64,000 nucleotides of DNA from the NCBI RefSeq assembly GCF_023023025.1, contig NZ_CP095481.1, positions 6,089,001 to 6,153,000 of the forward strand. The letters are read 5' to 3'. This document shows, piece after piece, positions 1-7,831 of this stretch. The notes beneath the pieces are model-generated. The model had not been told where the DNA came from, searched no databases, and worked only from the letters and a program-made list of their open reading frames with translations. The stretch is from Amycolatopsis sp. WQ 127309. GTDB taxonomy: Bacteria > Actinomycetota > Actinomycetes > Mycobacteriales > Pseudonocardiaceae. Numbering within the stretch: the first letter of the stretch is position 1; every line of letters starts with the position of its first letter. The position numbers and the translations under genes are program-made.

Positions 1-54
1 ATGACCGCCGGCGGCTTATACAGGCCGGTATCGAAACGCCGGCTTGGCGGGCGG

Positions 55-2814
55 TCAGTGGCCGCCGTTGGGTTTCAGGGCGTGCGTCAGCTTGCGGATG
101 GTCGGGTTCAGGTACAGCTCGCGCAACGGCAAGGCGGGCAAGCCTTGCTGTTGCATCGCGGCGTCCAAGCGGACTGCGTACAGCGAGTTGCCGCCCAGGC
201 TGAAGAAGTCGTCGTCCGGTTCTACCGGTTTGCCCAGCACCTCTGCCCAGATCTTCAGCATGACCGGGTCGACGTCGTCGTCGGCGTTGTCTGGGCGGTC
301 GGAGGTGGAGTTGTGGGCGAACTCCGGGGCAGGGACGGCTGCCGTGTCGAACTTGCCGTTTGTGGTGAGGGGTAGCTGGGGTAGCACCGTGATCGTGGCC
401 GGGAGCATGTGCTCCGGGAGGAGTTTTGCCGCCCATCGGCGGATTGCGGTTGTTGTGGTGCCGTCGGTTACCACGTAGGCGTCCAGGCGCAGTGCCGCGG
501 TGTCACCCGCGTCGCGGCCGCCGACTACCACCGCGGCGTCGTGCACGCCTGGGCACTGGCGGAGTACGCCGCGGACTTCGCCGGGTTCTATGCGGAAGCC
601 GCGGATCTTGACCTGGTCGTCCAGCCGGCCTAGGTGTTCCAGGCGGCCGTCGGGCAGCAGGCGGCCTCGGTCGCCGCTGCGGTACATGCGGCCGCCCGTG
701 AACGGGTCGGGCAGGAACCGCGCTGCCGTCAGGGCCGGTCGGCCGAGGTAGCCCATGGCTACCCCGGCGCCGCCCACGTGGATCTCGCCGGGGACGCCGA
801 TCGGTAGGGGACGGCCGCGTTCGTCCAGTACGTAGAGGTGCCAGCCCGGCAGTGCGGGACCTACCGACCGGGAGCCGGAAAGTGCTTCGCGGCGGGTGAT
901 CGTCTGCGCTGTGACGTGCACCGTCGTTTCGGTGATGCCGAACATGTTCACCAGCCGGCACCGGTTCTCGGGGTAGCGGTCGAACCACCCGCGCAGCGGG
1001 GCGGGATCCAGCGCTTCGCCGCCGAACACGACCAGCCGCAGCGGCAACGGCGCGAGCGGCGCCCGGTCGGCGGCCATCAGCTGGGCGAACGCCGACGGCG
1101 TCTGGCTGAGGACGGTGACCCGCCGTGACACGAGCAGCGCGCGGAACTCGGCCGGGGACCGCGAGACCCAGTACGGCACCACGACGAGGTGCCCGCCGGT
1201 GAGCAGCGCGCCCCAGATCTCCCAGACGGAGAAGTCGAACGCGCTCGAGTGGAACAGCGTCCAGACGTCGTCCGGGCCGAGCCCGAAGTCGCCGGTGGTG
1301 GCGGCCAGCAGCGCCGGCACGTTGCGGTGCGGCACCACCACGCCTTTCGGGCGGCCGGTGGAGCCGGACGTGTAGATCACGTACGCGGCGTCGTCCGCAC
1401 TGCGCGCCGGAGCCGGAAGTTCCCCGGTACCAAGGGAAAGCGCTGCCGGTGACACCCACTCGACGTCGCTCGCCGGGAGTTCAGCGGTCGCGGCCACCAC
1501 GAGCCGCAGGTCGGCGTCCGCGACGGTGTAGGCGAGGCGGTCCCGGGGGTGGGCCGGATCCATCGGCACGTAGACCGCGTCCGCCTTGAGCACGGCGAGC
1601 AGCGTGGCCACCAGGTCCAGCCCCCGGTCGAGGCAGACGCCCACCCGGTCGCCGGGGCGCACCCCGTGCGCGACGAGGCCCGCGGCGAGGCGGGTGGACC
1701 GGTCGTCGAGTTGTTCGTAGGTCAGGGATTCGGCTTCGCAGGACACGGCGGTCGCGGCCGGTCGCTCGGCCACCCGGCGGGCGAAGACACGCTCGATGCG
1801 CTCCGGGTGCCAGTCGGGCTCCCGGGACGGACGGCCGAGTGCGGCCAGGGCGGCGGCCTCCACGTCGTCGACGAGGTCGAGGTCCCGTGGGTCGCGTTCC
1901 GGAGCACTCGCGAGCACCTGGGCGTAGACCCGGGCGAGGTGGGTGGCGAACCGTTCGGCCGAGGCGTCGTCGACGTCCGCCAGCCGGTGGTGGACGGTCA
2001 CGGTCAGCTGACCGGCGGTTGTGTGGGGGACTAGCGTCAGAGGGCACAGCGGGGCCTGGCAGGCGACGTACCCGTCGGCGATCTGTCCATTCGCGAGGAT
2101 CGCGACGGCCTGACCGGCAGGCCGCGCTGCTGGGTTCGCCAGCTCGCCGAGGGTCGACTCGCCAGAGAAGTCCAGTGATGGCACCGAAAAGCGGTCGAAC
2201 GCGCCGAGAGCCGCGGTCGGGCGGTCCGGTTCCGGGGCGCACAGCAGGATTTCCTGCGTCGTGCGCCCGGTGTACCGGCTGAGCACCAGGCCCGCCGCGA
2301 CGACCAGTGCCGGTACCGCGGCGGAGTCCTCCTCGCCGAGCGTGACGTCCACCTGGCCACTGCGGTCACCCGCCCGCGGATCCGAGGTGGCCCAGGCGGT
2401 TTCGCCGTCATCCCAGTCGGTGTCGACGGAGGGTGCCGACAGTGAGATGCCCGCGGCCGCGCGGGTGCCCGTGACGACGTCGGCGATGAGCCGTAGCGAC
2501 GTCAGGTCCAGCGCCTGCCGGCGGGCGACGAGCACCAGGTCGGCCGATCCGTCCGCGTAGACCAGGCACACGGCGCGCAGTACCGGGCCGCCCGGCTCGA
2601 TCGGCCGGTGCAGTTCGGCGTGGAGCCGGCGGTCCGCCGCGGGAGAACCGGCGGGCGCCGGGACCGGGTCCAGCCACAGCCGGGGCGGGTGGGCCGGCCA
2701 CCACGTCGTCGCGGCGGCCCGGAACGCGGGTTCCGCGTCGGCCGGCGGGTGGGGGAGGCGGACCCGCAGGGCGTGACACGATGCCCGGGGCGACCGGGAT
2801 GCCTTACTGGACAA
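55..2814 (-). CDS. NRPS A-T protein (Thr code) with a degenerate N-terminal condensation domain
   Basis: Activates an amino acid, most likely threonine, and holds it on its own carrier domain. Residues 1 to about 335 look like a shrunken condensation domain, but the HHxxxDG catalytic motif is gone: the matching stretch reads ARRQALDLTSL. An adenylation domain follows (about 345-835; YTSGSTGRPKG, FGITETT, NGKFD near its end), then a carrier domain with LGGNS, Ser877. Specificity residues read by eye against GrsA are D-F-W-S-V-G-M-V-H-K, close to the Thr code DFWNxGMVHK. Start is a TTG preceded by AGGAGG (2821-2826, 6-nt spacer). It is the last gene of a five-gene minus-strand operon, 39 nt after the SDR. 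With no active C domain it may feed Thr to the NRPS line or hold Thr for tailoring; which is inference. Nothing is visible in bases 1-54 downstream. Confidence 0.9.
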   Translation of the reverse strand: MSSKASRSPRASCHALRVRLPHPPADAEPAFRAAATTWWPAHPPRLWLDPVPAPAGSPAADRRLHAELHRPIEPGGPVLRAVCLVYADGSADLVLVARRQALDLTSLRLIADVVTGTRAAAGISLSAPSVDTDWDDGETAWATSDPRAGDRSGQVDVTLGEEDSAAVPALVVAAGLVLSRYTGRTTQEILLCAPEPDRPTAALGAFDRFSVPSLDFSGESTLGELANPAARPAGQAVAILANGQIADGYVACQAPLCPLTLVPHTTAGQLTVTVHHRLADVDDASAERFATHLARVYAQVLASAPERDPRDLDLVDDVEAAALAALGRPSREPDWHPERIERVFARRVAERPAATAVSCEAESLTYEQLDDRSTRLAAGLVAHGVRPGDRVGVCLDRGLDLVATLLAVLKADAVYVPMDPAHPRDRLAYTVADADLRLVVAATAELPASDVEWVSPAALSLGTGELPAPARSADDAAYVIYTSGSTGRPKGVVVPHRNVPALLAATTGDFGLGPDDVWTLFHSSAFDFSVWEIWGALLTGGHLVVVPYWVSRSPAEFRALLVSRRVTVLSQTPSAFAQLMAADRAPLAPLPLRLVVFGGEALDPAPLRGWFDRYPENRCRLVNMFGITETTVHVTAQTITRREALSGSRSVGPALPGWHLYVLDERGRPLPIGVPGEIHVGGAGVAMGYLGRPALTAARFLPDPFTGGRMYRSGDRGRLLPDGRLEHLGRLDDQVKIRGFRIEPGEVRGVLRQCPGVHDAAVVVGGRDAGDTAALRLDAYVVTDGTTTTAIRRWAAKLLPEHMLPATITVLPQLPLTTNGKFDTAAVPAPEFAHNSTSDRPDNADDDVDPVMLKIWAEVLGKPVEPDDDFFSLGGNSLYAVRLDAAMQQQGLPALPLRELYLNPTIRKLTHALKPNGGH

Positions 2815-2853
2815 GGAAACCCTCCTGGGAGTGCACGGCGTCGGAGGCCGGGG

Positions 2854-3678
2854 TCATCGAGCGGTGAAGCCGCCGTCCACGGTCAGGACGCTGCCCGTCA
2901 CCTGCCGGGACTCGTCGGAGGCGAGCCACACCGCGGCGGCCGCGACGTCGTCCGGTTCGATCAGCGCGTTCATCGGCTGCGCCTGGAGGAAGGTCGCCTC
3001 GTGCTCGGAGACGGGGACCGCCAGCGACCGGGCGATCTCCGAGAGCATGCGGCCCTCGACGGCGTCGTCGTCGCGGACGGACCCCGGGCACAGCGCGTTG
3101 ACCCGCACCTTCGCGGGGGCGTAGTCGAGCGCGGCGGCCTTGGTGAGCCCGATCAGCCCGTGCTTGGCCGCGACGTAGCCGGCGAAGTACCGGTACCCGA
3201 CCAGCCCCGCCGTCGAGGCGATGTTGACGATGCTGCCCGACCGCCTGTCGACCATCCCGCCGGCGACGGCGCGAATGGCGCGCCACGCACCGGACAGGTC
3301 GACGTCGATCATCAGCTGCCACTCCTCCTCGGCGATCTCGTGCGCGGCCTTGCCCGAGGGCGCGGCGATCCCGGCGTTGTTGACCAGCACGTCGATCCGG
3401 CCGAACCGCTCGACGGTGTCGGCCACCGCGGTCACGATCCCGGGCAGGTGCCGCACGTCGACGTGGTGCGTCCGCACGGCGACGCCTTGTTCGCGGCACA
3501 GGTCGGCGGTGAGGGCCAGCTGGCTCGCCGAGCCCAGCGGGTACGGGACGCCGTCGAGGTCGCCCGCGATGTCCAGCAGCACCAGATCGGCGCCTTCGCG
3601 CGCGAACGCGGTCGCGCAGGCGCGCCCGACGCCCCGGGCGGCCCCGGTGACCACGATGACCTTGTCCCGCAGTCTCAT
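2854..3678 (-). CDS. Mycofactocin-type short-chain dehydrogenase/reductase
   Basis: NAD(P)-dependent alcohol oxidoreductase of the SDR superfamily, 274 residues. Visible: the cofactor loop TGAARGVG (11-18), NNAG (100-103), catalytic Ser155, Tyr168 and Lys172 (YVAAK), and the C-terminal VDGGF. Residues about 36-62 carry an insertion after the first beta-alpha-beta unit with VPYPLGSASQL, as known from mycofactocin-coupled SDRs (TIGR03971), which keep their nicotinamide tightly bound and pass electrons to the redox peptide mycofactocin. Start is the ATG at 3678, overlapping the stop of the thioesterase gene by 4 bp (ATGA). A natural guess is oxidation of a beta-hydroxy group, for example Thr held by the neighbouring A-T protein; the substrate is not shown by the sequence. 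Confidence 0.9.
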   Translation of the reverse strand: MRLRDKVIVVTGAARGVGRACATAFAREGADLVLLDIAGDLDGVPYPLGSASQLALTADLCREQGVAVRTHHVDVRHLPGIVTAVADTVERFGRIDVLVNNAGIAAPSGKAAHEIAEEEWQLMIDVDLSGAWRAIRAVAGGMVDRRSGSIVNIASTAGLVGYRYFAGYVAAKHGLIGLTKAAALDYAPAKVRVNALCPGSVRDDDAVEGRMLSEIARSLAVPVSEHEATFLQAQPMNALIEPDDVAAAAVWLASDESRQVTGSVLTVDGGFTAR

Positions 3679-4391
3679 GGCGCGCTTTCCCCGGCTACGG
3701 CCAGTTCGCCGGCGAGCAGGCCGAGCACCTCTTCGGCCCGGTCCACCAGGTACATGTGGCCGCCGGCCAGCTCGACCGAACGGAAACCGGCGGTGCTCGC
3801 CCGCGCCCACTCGGCGATCCGGGCGGCACTCACCAGTGCGTCGTCGCGTCCGCGCAGTGCGGTCACCGGGATCGGCAGCGCCACCCCGGCGTCCGGGCGG
3901 TAGTTCTCGTGCATCTCGACGTCGGCCCGCAGCATCGGGAGCAGCATCGAGCGCATCTCCGGGTGCCGCAGCGTGGGGTGGGCGTAGCCGGAGAACCGCT
4001 CGACCTGGGCCAGGAACGCGTCGTCGGGCAGGCCGGTCGCCCGGCTTTCCCGGCCGCTCCACGGCCCGGGGGAGCCGCTCACGAAGAGCCGGGTGAGCGG
4101 CGCCCCGAGCCGGTCGAGGCGCCGGGCCAGCTCGAACGCGAGCACCGCGCCCAGGCTGTGCCCGAACAGCGCGATCCGCCCGGCGCCCTCGATCCGCTCG
4201 ACGACGGCGGGCAGGACGTCGTCGAGCGCGCGGCCGACGTCCGCGTGCGGTTCGTCGACGAACCGCTCTTCGCGCCCGGCGAGCTGGACCGCGACGACGT
4301 CGAGCGACGCCGGCGCCAGGGGCTGCCAGGCCCGGAAGAACGACGCGCCCGCGCCGGCGAACGGCAGGCAGATCACCGTGGTTTCGCGCAC
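3675..4391 (-). CDS. Type II (editing) thioesterase
   Basis: Alpha/beta-hydrolase of the external NRPS/PKS thioesterase family, 238 residues, which clears wrongly loaded or stalled groups from carrier domains or releases a free intermediate. Visible: the N-terminal LPFAGAGASFFRAW typical of the family, nucleophile motif GHSLG with Ser79, an acid in RDDALV and the catalytic His in GGHMYL. I chose a GTG start at 4391 because the family begins right there (VRETTVICLPFAG) and GGAGAAGGGA lies just upstream; the longer open frame adds a low-complexity N-terminus. It overlaps the SDR start by 4 bp, so the two are translationally coupled. Confidence 0.9.
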   Translation of the reverse strand: MRETTVICLPFAGAGASFFRAWQPLAPASLDVVAVQLAGREERFVDEPHADVGRALDDVLPAVVERIEGAGRIALFGHSLGAVLAFELARRLDRLGAPLTRLFVSGSPGPWSGRESRATGLPDDAFLAQVERFSGYAHPTLRHPEMRSMLLPMLRADVEMHENYRPDAGVALPIPVTALRGRDDALVSAARIAEWARASTAGFRSVELAGGHMYLVDRAEEVLGLLAGELAVAGESAP

Positions 4392-4425
4392 TTGCTTCCC
4401 TTCTCCGCGGCCGTCCGGGACGGCC

Positions 4426-5703
4426 TCACCGTGCCGGTGTCCGCGCTCGGCCGAGCTCCGCCGCGGTGACCAGCTCCCGGCCGCCACCGCTGTCGATCGC
4501 GAACGTCAGGCGGTCGAGCACCCGCGCCAGCCGGGCCAGCATCTCGTCGTGGTCCGCGGCGACCCCGCTGATCAGGTCGAGCGGCCGCGTCATGACCGAC
4601 GCCGGCAGCGATGTGCCGGGTTCGAAGTACGGCCGGTACCCGGTGACGCCGGGGACGCGCCGGACGTCGTCGACGCCCAGGGTCTCGAGCAGCGTGAAGG
4701 CGCCGACCGGGGCGGGGGTGTTGTACTGGAAGTAGACCTGCCCCGGCCGGGGCGGCCGCTCGGGCGGCTCGGCCCCCAGGGCCAGCCGCGCGGTCAGCTG
4801 GACCATGTCCAGGCCGTGGGCCCTGCGGGCGAGGTCGTTGATGTGCCCGCCCATCCGGCCGTTGACCTCGATGATCCGCGGGCCGGCCGCGGTCAGCTTG
4901 ACTTCGGTGTGGCTCACGCCGAAGCGCACCCCGAGCGCGCTCAGCGCGCGCCCGGTCAGCTCCTCGACCTCCCGCTCTTCGGCCGGGGACAGCGGGGAAG
5001 GCCAGAACTGGCCCACTTCGCGGAAGGGCGGCAGGGTCGGGAACTTCCCGGTCACGGCGAGGTGCCGGACCCCGCGCGGGGTCGTCACGCTCTCGACCGA
5101 GACGTAGTCGCCGAACGGCTCGCTGGGCCGCCCGGCCAGGAACTCTTCGAGCACGAGACCCGCTACCGGGTCGGGGCCCGCCAGCAGGTCCGCGCTCAGC
5201 CGGGCGCCCGCTTCGGCGTCGGTGACGAGGTGGGTGTGCCGGCTTCCCTGTCCCCGCAACGGTTTGAGTACCGCCGGGACGCCCACCGCGGCCACCGCGC
5301 GCGGCCAGTCGCCGGCGTGGCGGACCGGGTGCGCCCGCACCTCGTCGACGCCGTGGGCGCGCAGCTCGTCGCGCTGCCGCAGCTTGTCCGTCAGCAGCGC
5401 CACGGCCGGCGCCGAGTGGAACCGCAGGCCCAGCCGGTCGGCGATGCGCGCGGCGACCGGCATCATGGTGTCGCTGAAGGTCACCACGGCGTCGATCCCG
5501 ATCGCGGCCAGCCGGGTGAGCACGGGCTCGAGACCGTCGTCCAGGAACAGGACCTCGCCCAGCTCGCGCAGCAACGGCACGAGTGGTCCCGCGGGTCCCG
5601 CTTCGTGGCCCACGAAGACCAGGTCGCCGAGCGCGCCGAGGCTGAGCGCGACCTCGGCCGCGTTGACCGCACCCCGGTCGTAGGCGACGGCGAAGGTGGT
5701 CAC
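4426..5703 (-). CDS. ATP-grasp carboxylate-amine ligase
   Basis: ATP-grasp enzyme of 425 residues that would form an acyl phosphate and join a carboxylate to an amine, as in L-amino-acid ligases. Visible: an N-terminal Rossmann-like part (1-105), Lys148 in KPLRGQGS for ATP binding, the hinge LEEFLAG (185-191), and the Mg/ATP segment EVNGRMGGH (279-287). A C-terminal extension with FQYNTPAP and RRVPGVTGYRPYF resembles that of antibiotic-pathway dipeptide ligases. GTG start at 5703 overlaps the stop of the carrier-protein gene by 4 bp, so the two are made together. It could load or extend the free carrier protein, or make a dipeptide-like building block. The substrate cannot be read from sequence. 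Confidence 0.85.
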   Translation of the reverse strand: MTTFAVAYDRGAVNAAEVALSLGALGDLVFVGHEAGPAGPLVPLLRELGEVLFLDDGLEPVLTRLAAIGIDAVVTFSDTMMPVAARIADRLGLRFHSAPAVALLTDKLRQRDELRAHGVDEVRAHPVRHAGDWPRAVAAVGVPAVLKPLRGQGSRHTHLVTDAEAGARLSADLLAGPDPVAGLVLEEFLAGRPSEPFGDYVSVESVTTPRGVRHLAVTGKFPTLPPFREVGQFWPSPLSPAEEREVEELTGRALSALGVRFGVSHTEVKLTAAGPRIIEVNGRMGGHINDLARRAHGLDMVQLTARLALGAEPPERPPRPGQVYFQYNTPAPVGAFTLLETLGVDDVRRVPGVTGYRPYFEPGTSLPASVMTRPLDLISGVAADHDEMLARLARVLDRLTFAIDSGGGRELVTAAELGRARTPAR

Positions 5704-5993
5704 GCCGGTTCTTCCGGTGGCGCGGCCGCCACCAGCCGTCGCGCCGCCGCGATGAAGTCGGCCAGCACCGGGTGCTCGAAGATGAGCCTGATCGGCACCT
5801 CGGTGTCCCAGCGGGCGCGCAGCCGGGTGATCATCCGCATGGCGGCGGTCGAATGGCCGCCGAAGTCGAAGAAGTTCGTTTCCGGTCCGTCGGGCGGACT
5901 GCCGAGCACCTCGGTCCAGGCCTGGATGACGGTGTTGCCGACCGGGTCCGGTTTCGTTTCCGGCGGCATATCGATCTTGGGAGAGTTTTTCAT
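5700..5993 (-). CDS. Free-standing peptidyl carrier protein
   Basis: A 97-residue stand-alone carrier domain. The phosphopantetheine site is FGGHS with Ser48; the surrounding NFFDFGGHSTAAMRMITRLR and the IFEHPVLADFI helix are typical of NRPS carrier domains. First gene of the minus-strand operon; the start ATG has GGAG 8 nt upstream. The 4-bp overlap with the ATP-grasp gene suggests the two proteins cooperate: an amino acid or other acid may be tethered here for modification before it enters the assembly line. NRPS1 begins with a condensation domain, so an upstream carrier such as this one or the Thr A-T protein must supply its donor, unless the donor is an acyl-CoA. Confidence 0.92.
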   Translation of the reverse strand: MKNSPKIDMPPETKPDPVGNTVIQAWTEVLGSPPDGPETNFFDFGGHSTAAMRMITRLRARWDTEVPIRLIFEHPVLADFIAAARRLVAAAPPEEPA

Positions 5994-6257
5994 TCACGTG
6001 TCTCCGGTATGTGCTGATCTTGGAGATCTTCGTAGCGATTCACGCTAGCAGTGATCAATTTGTCAGCTGTCGGTAATTTTACCCACTCGGGTGCGGTGGG
6101 GAATTCCCTTCCTTCGTCGGGAAAACGCGAGCTATAGTCGGGACGAACGTCGAGCCCGGCGAGCATCGGTTCTCGCTGAAATAGGGCGGAAACCGGTCCG
6201 GGGATGTGCTCGGTGCCGGGTTGCACGCAACGATGCGGGCAGGTGAGAGGTACTTTT
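5994..6257. promoter_or_regulatory. Divergent promoter region of the two NRPS operons
   Basis: The 264-bp gap between the divergent carrier-protein and hydrolase genes must hold both operon promoters. For the plus strand a plausible -10 is TATAGT (6133-6138), with a weak -35 TTCCTT (6109-6114, 18-bp spacer). A near-palindrome GGTAATTTTACC (6072-6083) is a possible operator. The segment is clearly more AT-rich than the flanking genes. No G-tract repeats of the kind found in front of the ansamycin operons occur here. Confidence 0.5.
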
Positions 6258-7544
6258 ATGTCATTTCTGTCGGCCGTGGAATCGGCTCGTCCGGTAGCGA
6301 TCTTCGATTCGAATCGATCCGCCGTACGGGTGAACGGCACGCGAATGCTGGCCGATCTCGACAAATTGGCTACGTACGGTGTCGATTCCGAGGGCGGTTT
6401 GTCCAGGCTTGGGTTCACTGCCGCGGAAGATTCCGCGCGCGCGTTTTTGCGCGACGCGGCCGCGCGAGCGGGCCTGGGCAGTACGGTGGATCAAGCGGGT
6501 AATCTCTTCCTGCACCACGGGGAAACGCTTCCCGACGATCCGGTGGTGCTGATGGGGTCGCACGTCGACACGGTGCGGCGAGGCGGCCGCTTCGACGGCA
6601 CCTACGGCGTGGTCGCCGGGCTGGAAGTGCTGCGGACCCTCGCCGAACACGACCTGCCGATGCGCAACGCCCCGGTGGCCGTGGCGTTCTCCAACGAAGA
6701 GGGCGCCCTTTTCCCCTATCCTTTCTGGGGTTCGCTGGCGGTCAGCGGGCAGCTGGACGCGCCCGAGGCCGCCGTCGACCGGACGGGCCGCTCGATCCGT
6801 GAGCCGCTGGCCCGCGCCGGCGGCGACCTGGACGCGATCGGCAAGGCCGTCTGGCCGCCCGGGATGATGGCGGCCTACCTCGAACTGCACATCGAGCAGG
6901 GGCCCGTCCTCGAGTCCCGCGGTATCCCGATCGGTGTGGTGACCGGCATCGTCGGGCGCACCATCATGGAGTTCGAGGTGCGGGGCAAGCAGAACCACGC
7001 GGGAACCACGCCGATGGACCAGCGGCGCGACGCCCTCGTGGCGGCGGCGAAGCTGGTGCTGCGGGTCGAAGCCCTTTCGGCCGAACGGAAGCTGTGCGCG
7101 GTCAGCACCGTCGGCGACCTCGCCGTCGAGCCGGGACAAGCGAACGTGGTACCGGGCCGGGCGCGGCTGACGGCCGAGATCAGGGACCTCGACGCGACCC
7201 GCCTCGAAGTCGTGGAAGCGTTGCTCCGCGAAGAAACCACGCGGTCCGCGCGCGATGCCGGGGTCGACGTCACGTGCGTGACGACCATGCGCTCGGCGCC
7301 GGTCCGGACCGCGACGGCGCTGCAGACGGCGATCGAGGAGGCGGCGGCGGACCTCGCGCTGCCCGCCGTGGCCATGCCCAGCGGTGCCGGGCACGACGCG
7401 CAGATGATCGCCGCCGTCGCGCCGGTCGGGATGATCTTCGTGCCCAGCCGCGACGGGATCAGCCACGCACCCGAAGAGCACACCGCGCCGGGACAGCTCG
7501 TCGCCGGCGCCAACGTGCTCCTCCACGCCGCCCTTCGCGCCTGA
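6258..7544 (+). CDS. M20-family amidohydrolase (N-carbamoyl-amino-acid hydrolase / allantoate amidohydrolase type)
   Basis: Two-metal hydrolase of the hydantoinase/carbamoylase branch of M20, 428 residues, expected to cleave an N-carbamoyl or other ureido/amide bond. Metal-site motifs are visible: GSHVDTV (His102), RFDGTYG (Asp113), SNEEG (Glu147/148), ELHIEQG and a distal SGAGHDAQ; the dimerisation-domain motif NHAGTTPMDQRRDA is also there. Start chosen as ATG 6258, which has GAGAGG about 8 nt upstream; an ATG at 6204 in the same frame lacks such a site and only adds a Cys-rich tail. First gene of the plus-strand operon (hydrolase, MbtH, dehydratase, NRPS1, NRPS2, MFS, LLM, radical SAM). It may trim a ureido or carbamoyl group from a precursor or the peptide; the target is unknown. 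Confidence 0.88.
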   Translation: MSFLSAVESARPVAIFDSNRSAVRVNGTRMLADLDKLATYGVDSEGGLSRLGFTAAEDSARAFLRDAAARAGLGSTVDQAGNLFLHHGETLPDDPVVLMGSHVDTVRRGGRFDGTYGVVAGLEVLRTLAEHDLPMRNAPVAVAFSNEEGALFPYPFWGSLAVSGQLDAPEAAVDRTGRSIREPLARAGGDLDAIGKAVWPPGMMAAYLELHIEQGPVLESRGIPIGVVTGIVGRTIMEFEVRGKQNHAGTTPMDQRRDALVAAAKLVLRVEALSAERKLCAVSTVGDLAVEPGQANVVPGRARLTAEIRDLDATRLEVVEALLREETTRSARDAGVDVTCVTTMRSAPVRTATALQTAIEEAAADLALPAVAMPSGAGHDAQMIAAVAPVGMIFVPSRDGISHAPEEHTAPGQLVAGANVLLHAALRA

Positions 7545-7580
7545 CGAAACCGGCGCAACCGACCGAAACGGGGAACAGCC

Positions 7581-7805
7581 ATGCCGAACGACACCACCGA
7601 AGACGAGTTCGAGTACCAGGTCGTCGTGAACGAGGAAGAGCAGTACTCCATCTGGCGGGTGGGCAAGGAGATCCCGCGGGGCTGGCGGCCCGACGGGACC
7701 CGCGGGGCCCGGAAAGCCTGCCTGGAGCACATCGAGCGGGTCTGGGTCGACATGCGGCCGCTGAGCCTGCGCTCGTTCATGGACCGGCAGGCGGCCGGGA
7801 ACTGA
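7581..7805 (+). CDS. MbtH-family NRPS chaperone
   Basis: Small 74-residue MbtH-like protein that binds adenylation domains and is often needed for their solubility or activity. Visible family signature: NEEEQYSIW near residues 19-27, PRGW (34-37), and the C-terminal [10 protein letters not shown] (56-65). Length is normal for the family. It lies 36 nt after the hydrolase gene and 26 nt before the dehydratase gene, with GGGGA upstream of its ATG, clearly within the NRPS operon. It probably serves the A domains of both NRPSs and perhaps the separate A-T protein. Confidence 0.97.
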   Translation: MPNDTTEDEFEYQVVVNEEEQYSIWRVGKEIPRGWRPDGTRGARKACLEHIERVWVDMRPLSLRSFMDRQAAGN

Positions 7806-7831
7806 TCCGGCCGCCCCGGCGCGAGGTCGGC

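Noticed and set aside
3679..4062. Upstream extension of the SDR reading frame to 4062
   Set aside because: It overlaps the thioesterase gene in another frame; the SDR fold begins exactly at the ATG at 3678.
5704..5997. ATP-grasp protein starting at 5997 as a long fusion
   Set aside because: The extra segment is the out-of-frame carrier-protein gene; a GTG with 4-bp overlap is the proper start.
6072..6083. GGTAATTTTACC as a defined operator
   Set aside because: The symmetry is imperfect at the centre and no second copy was seen; mentioned only inside the promoter entry.
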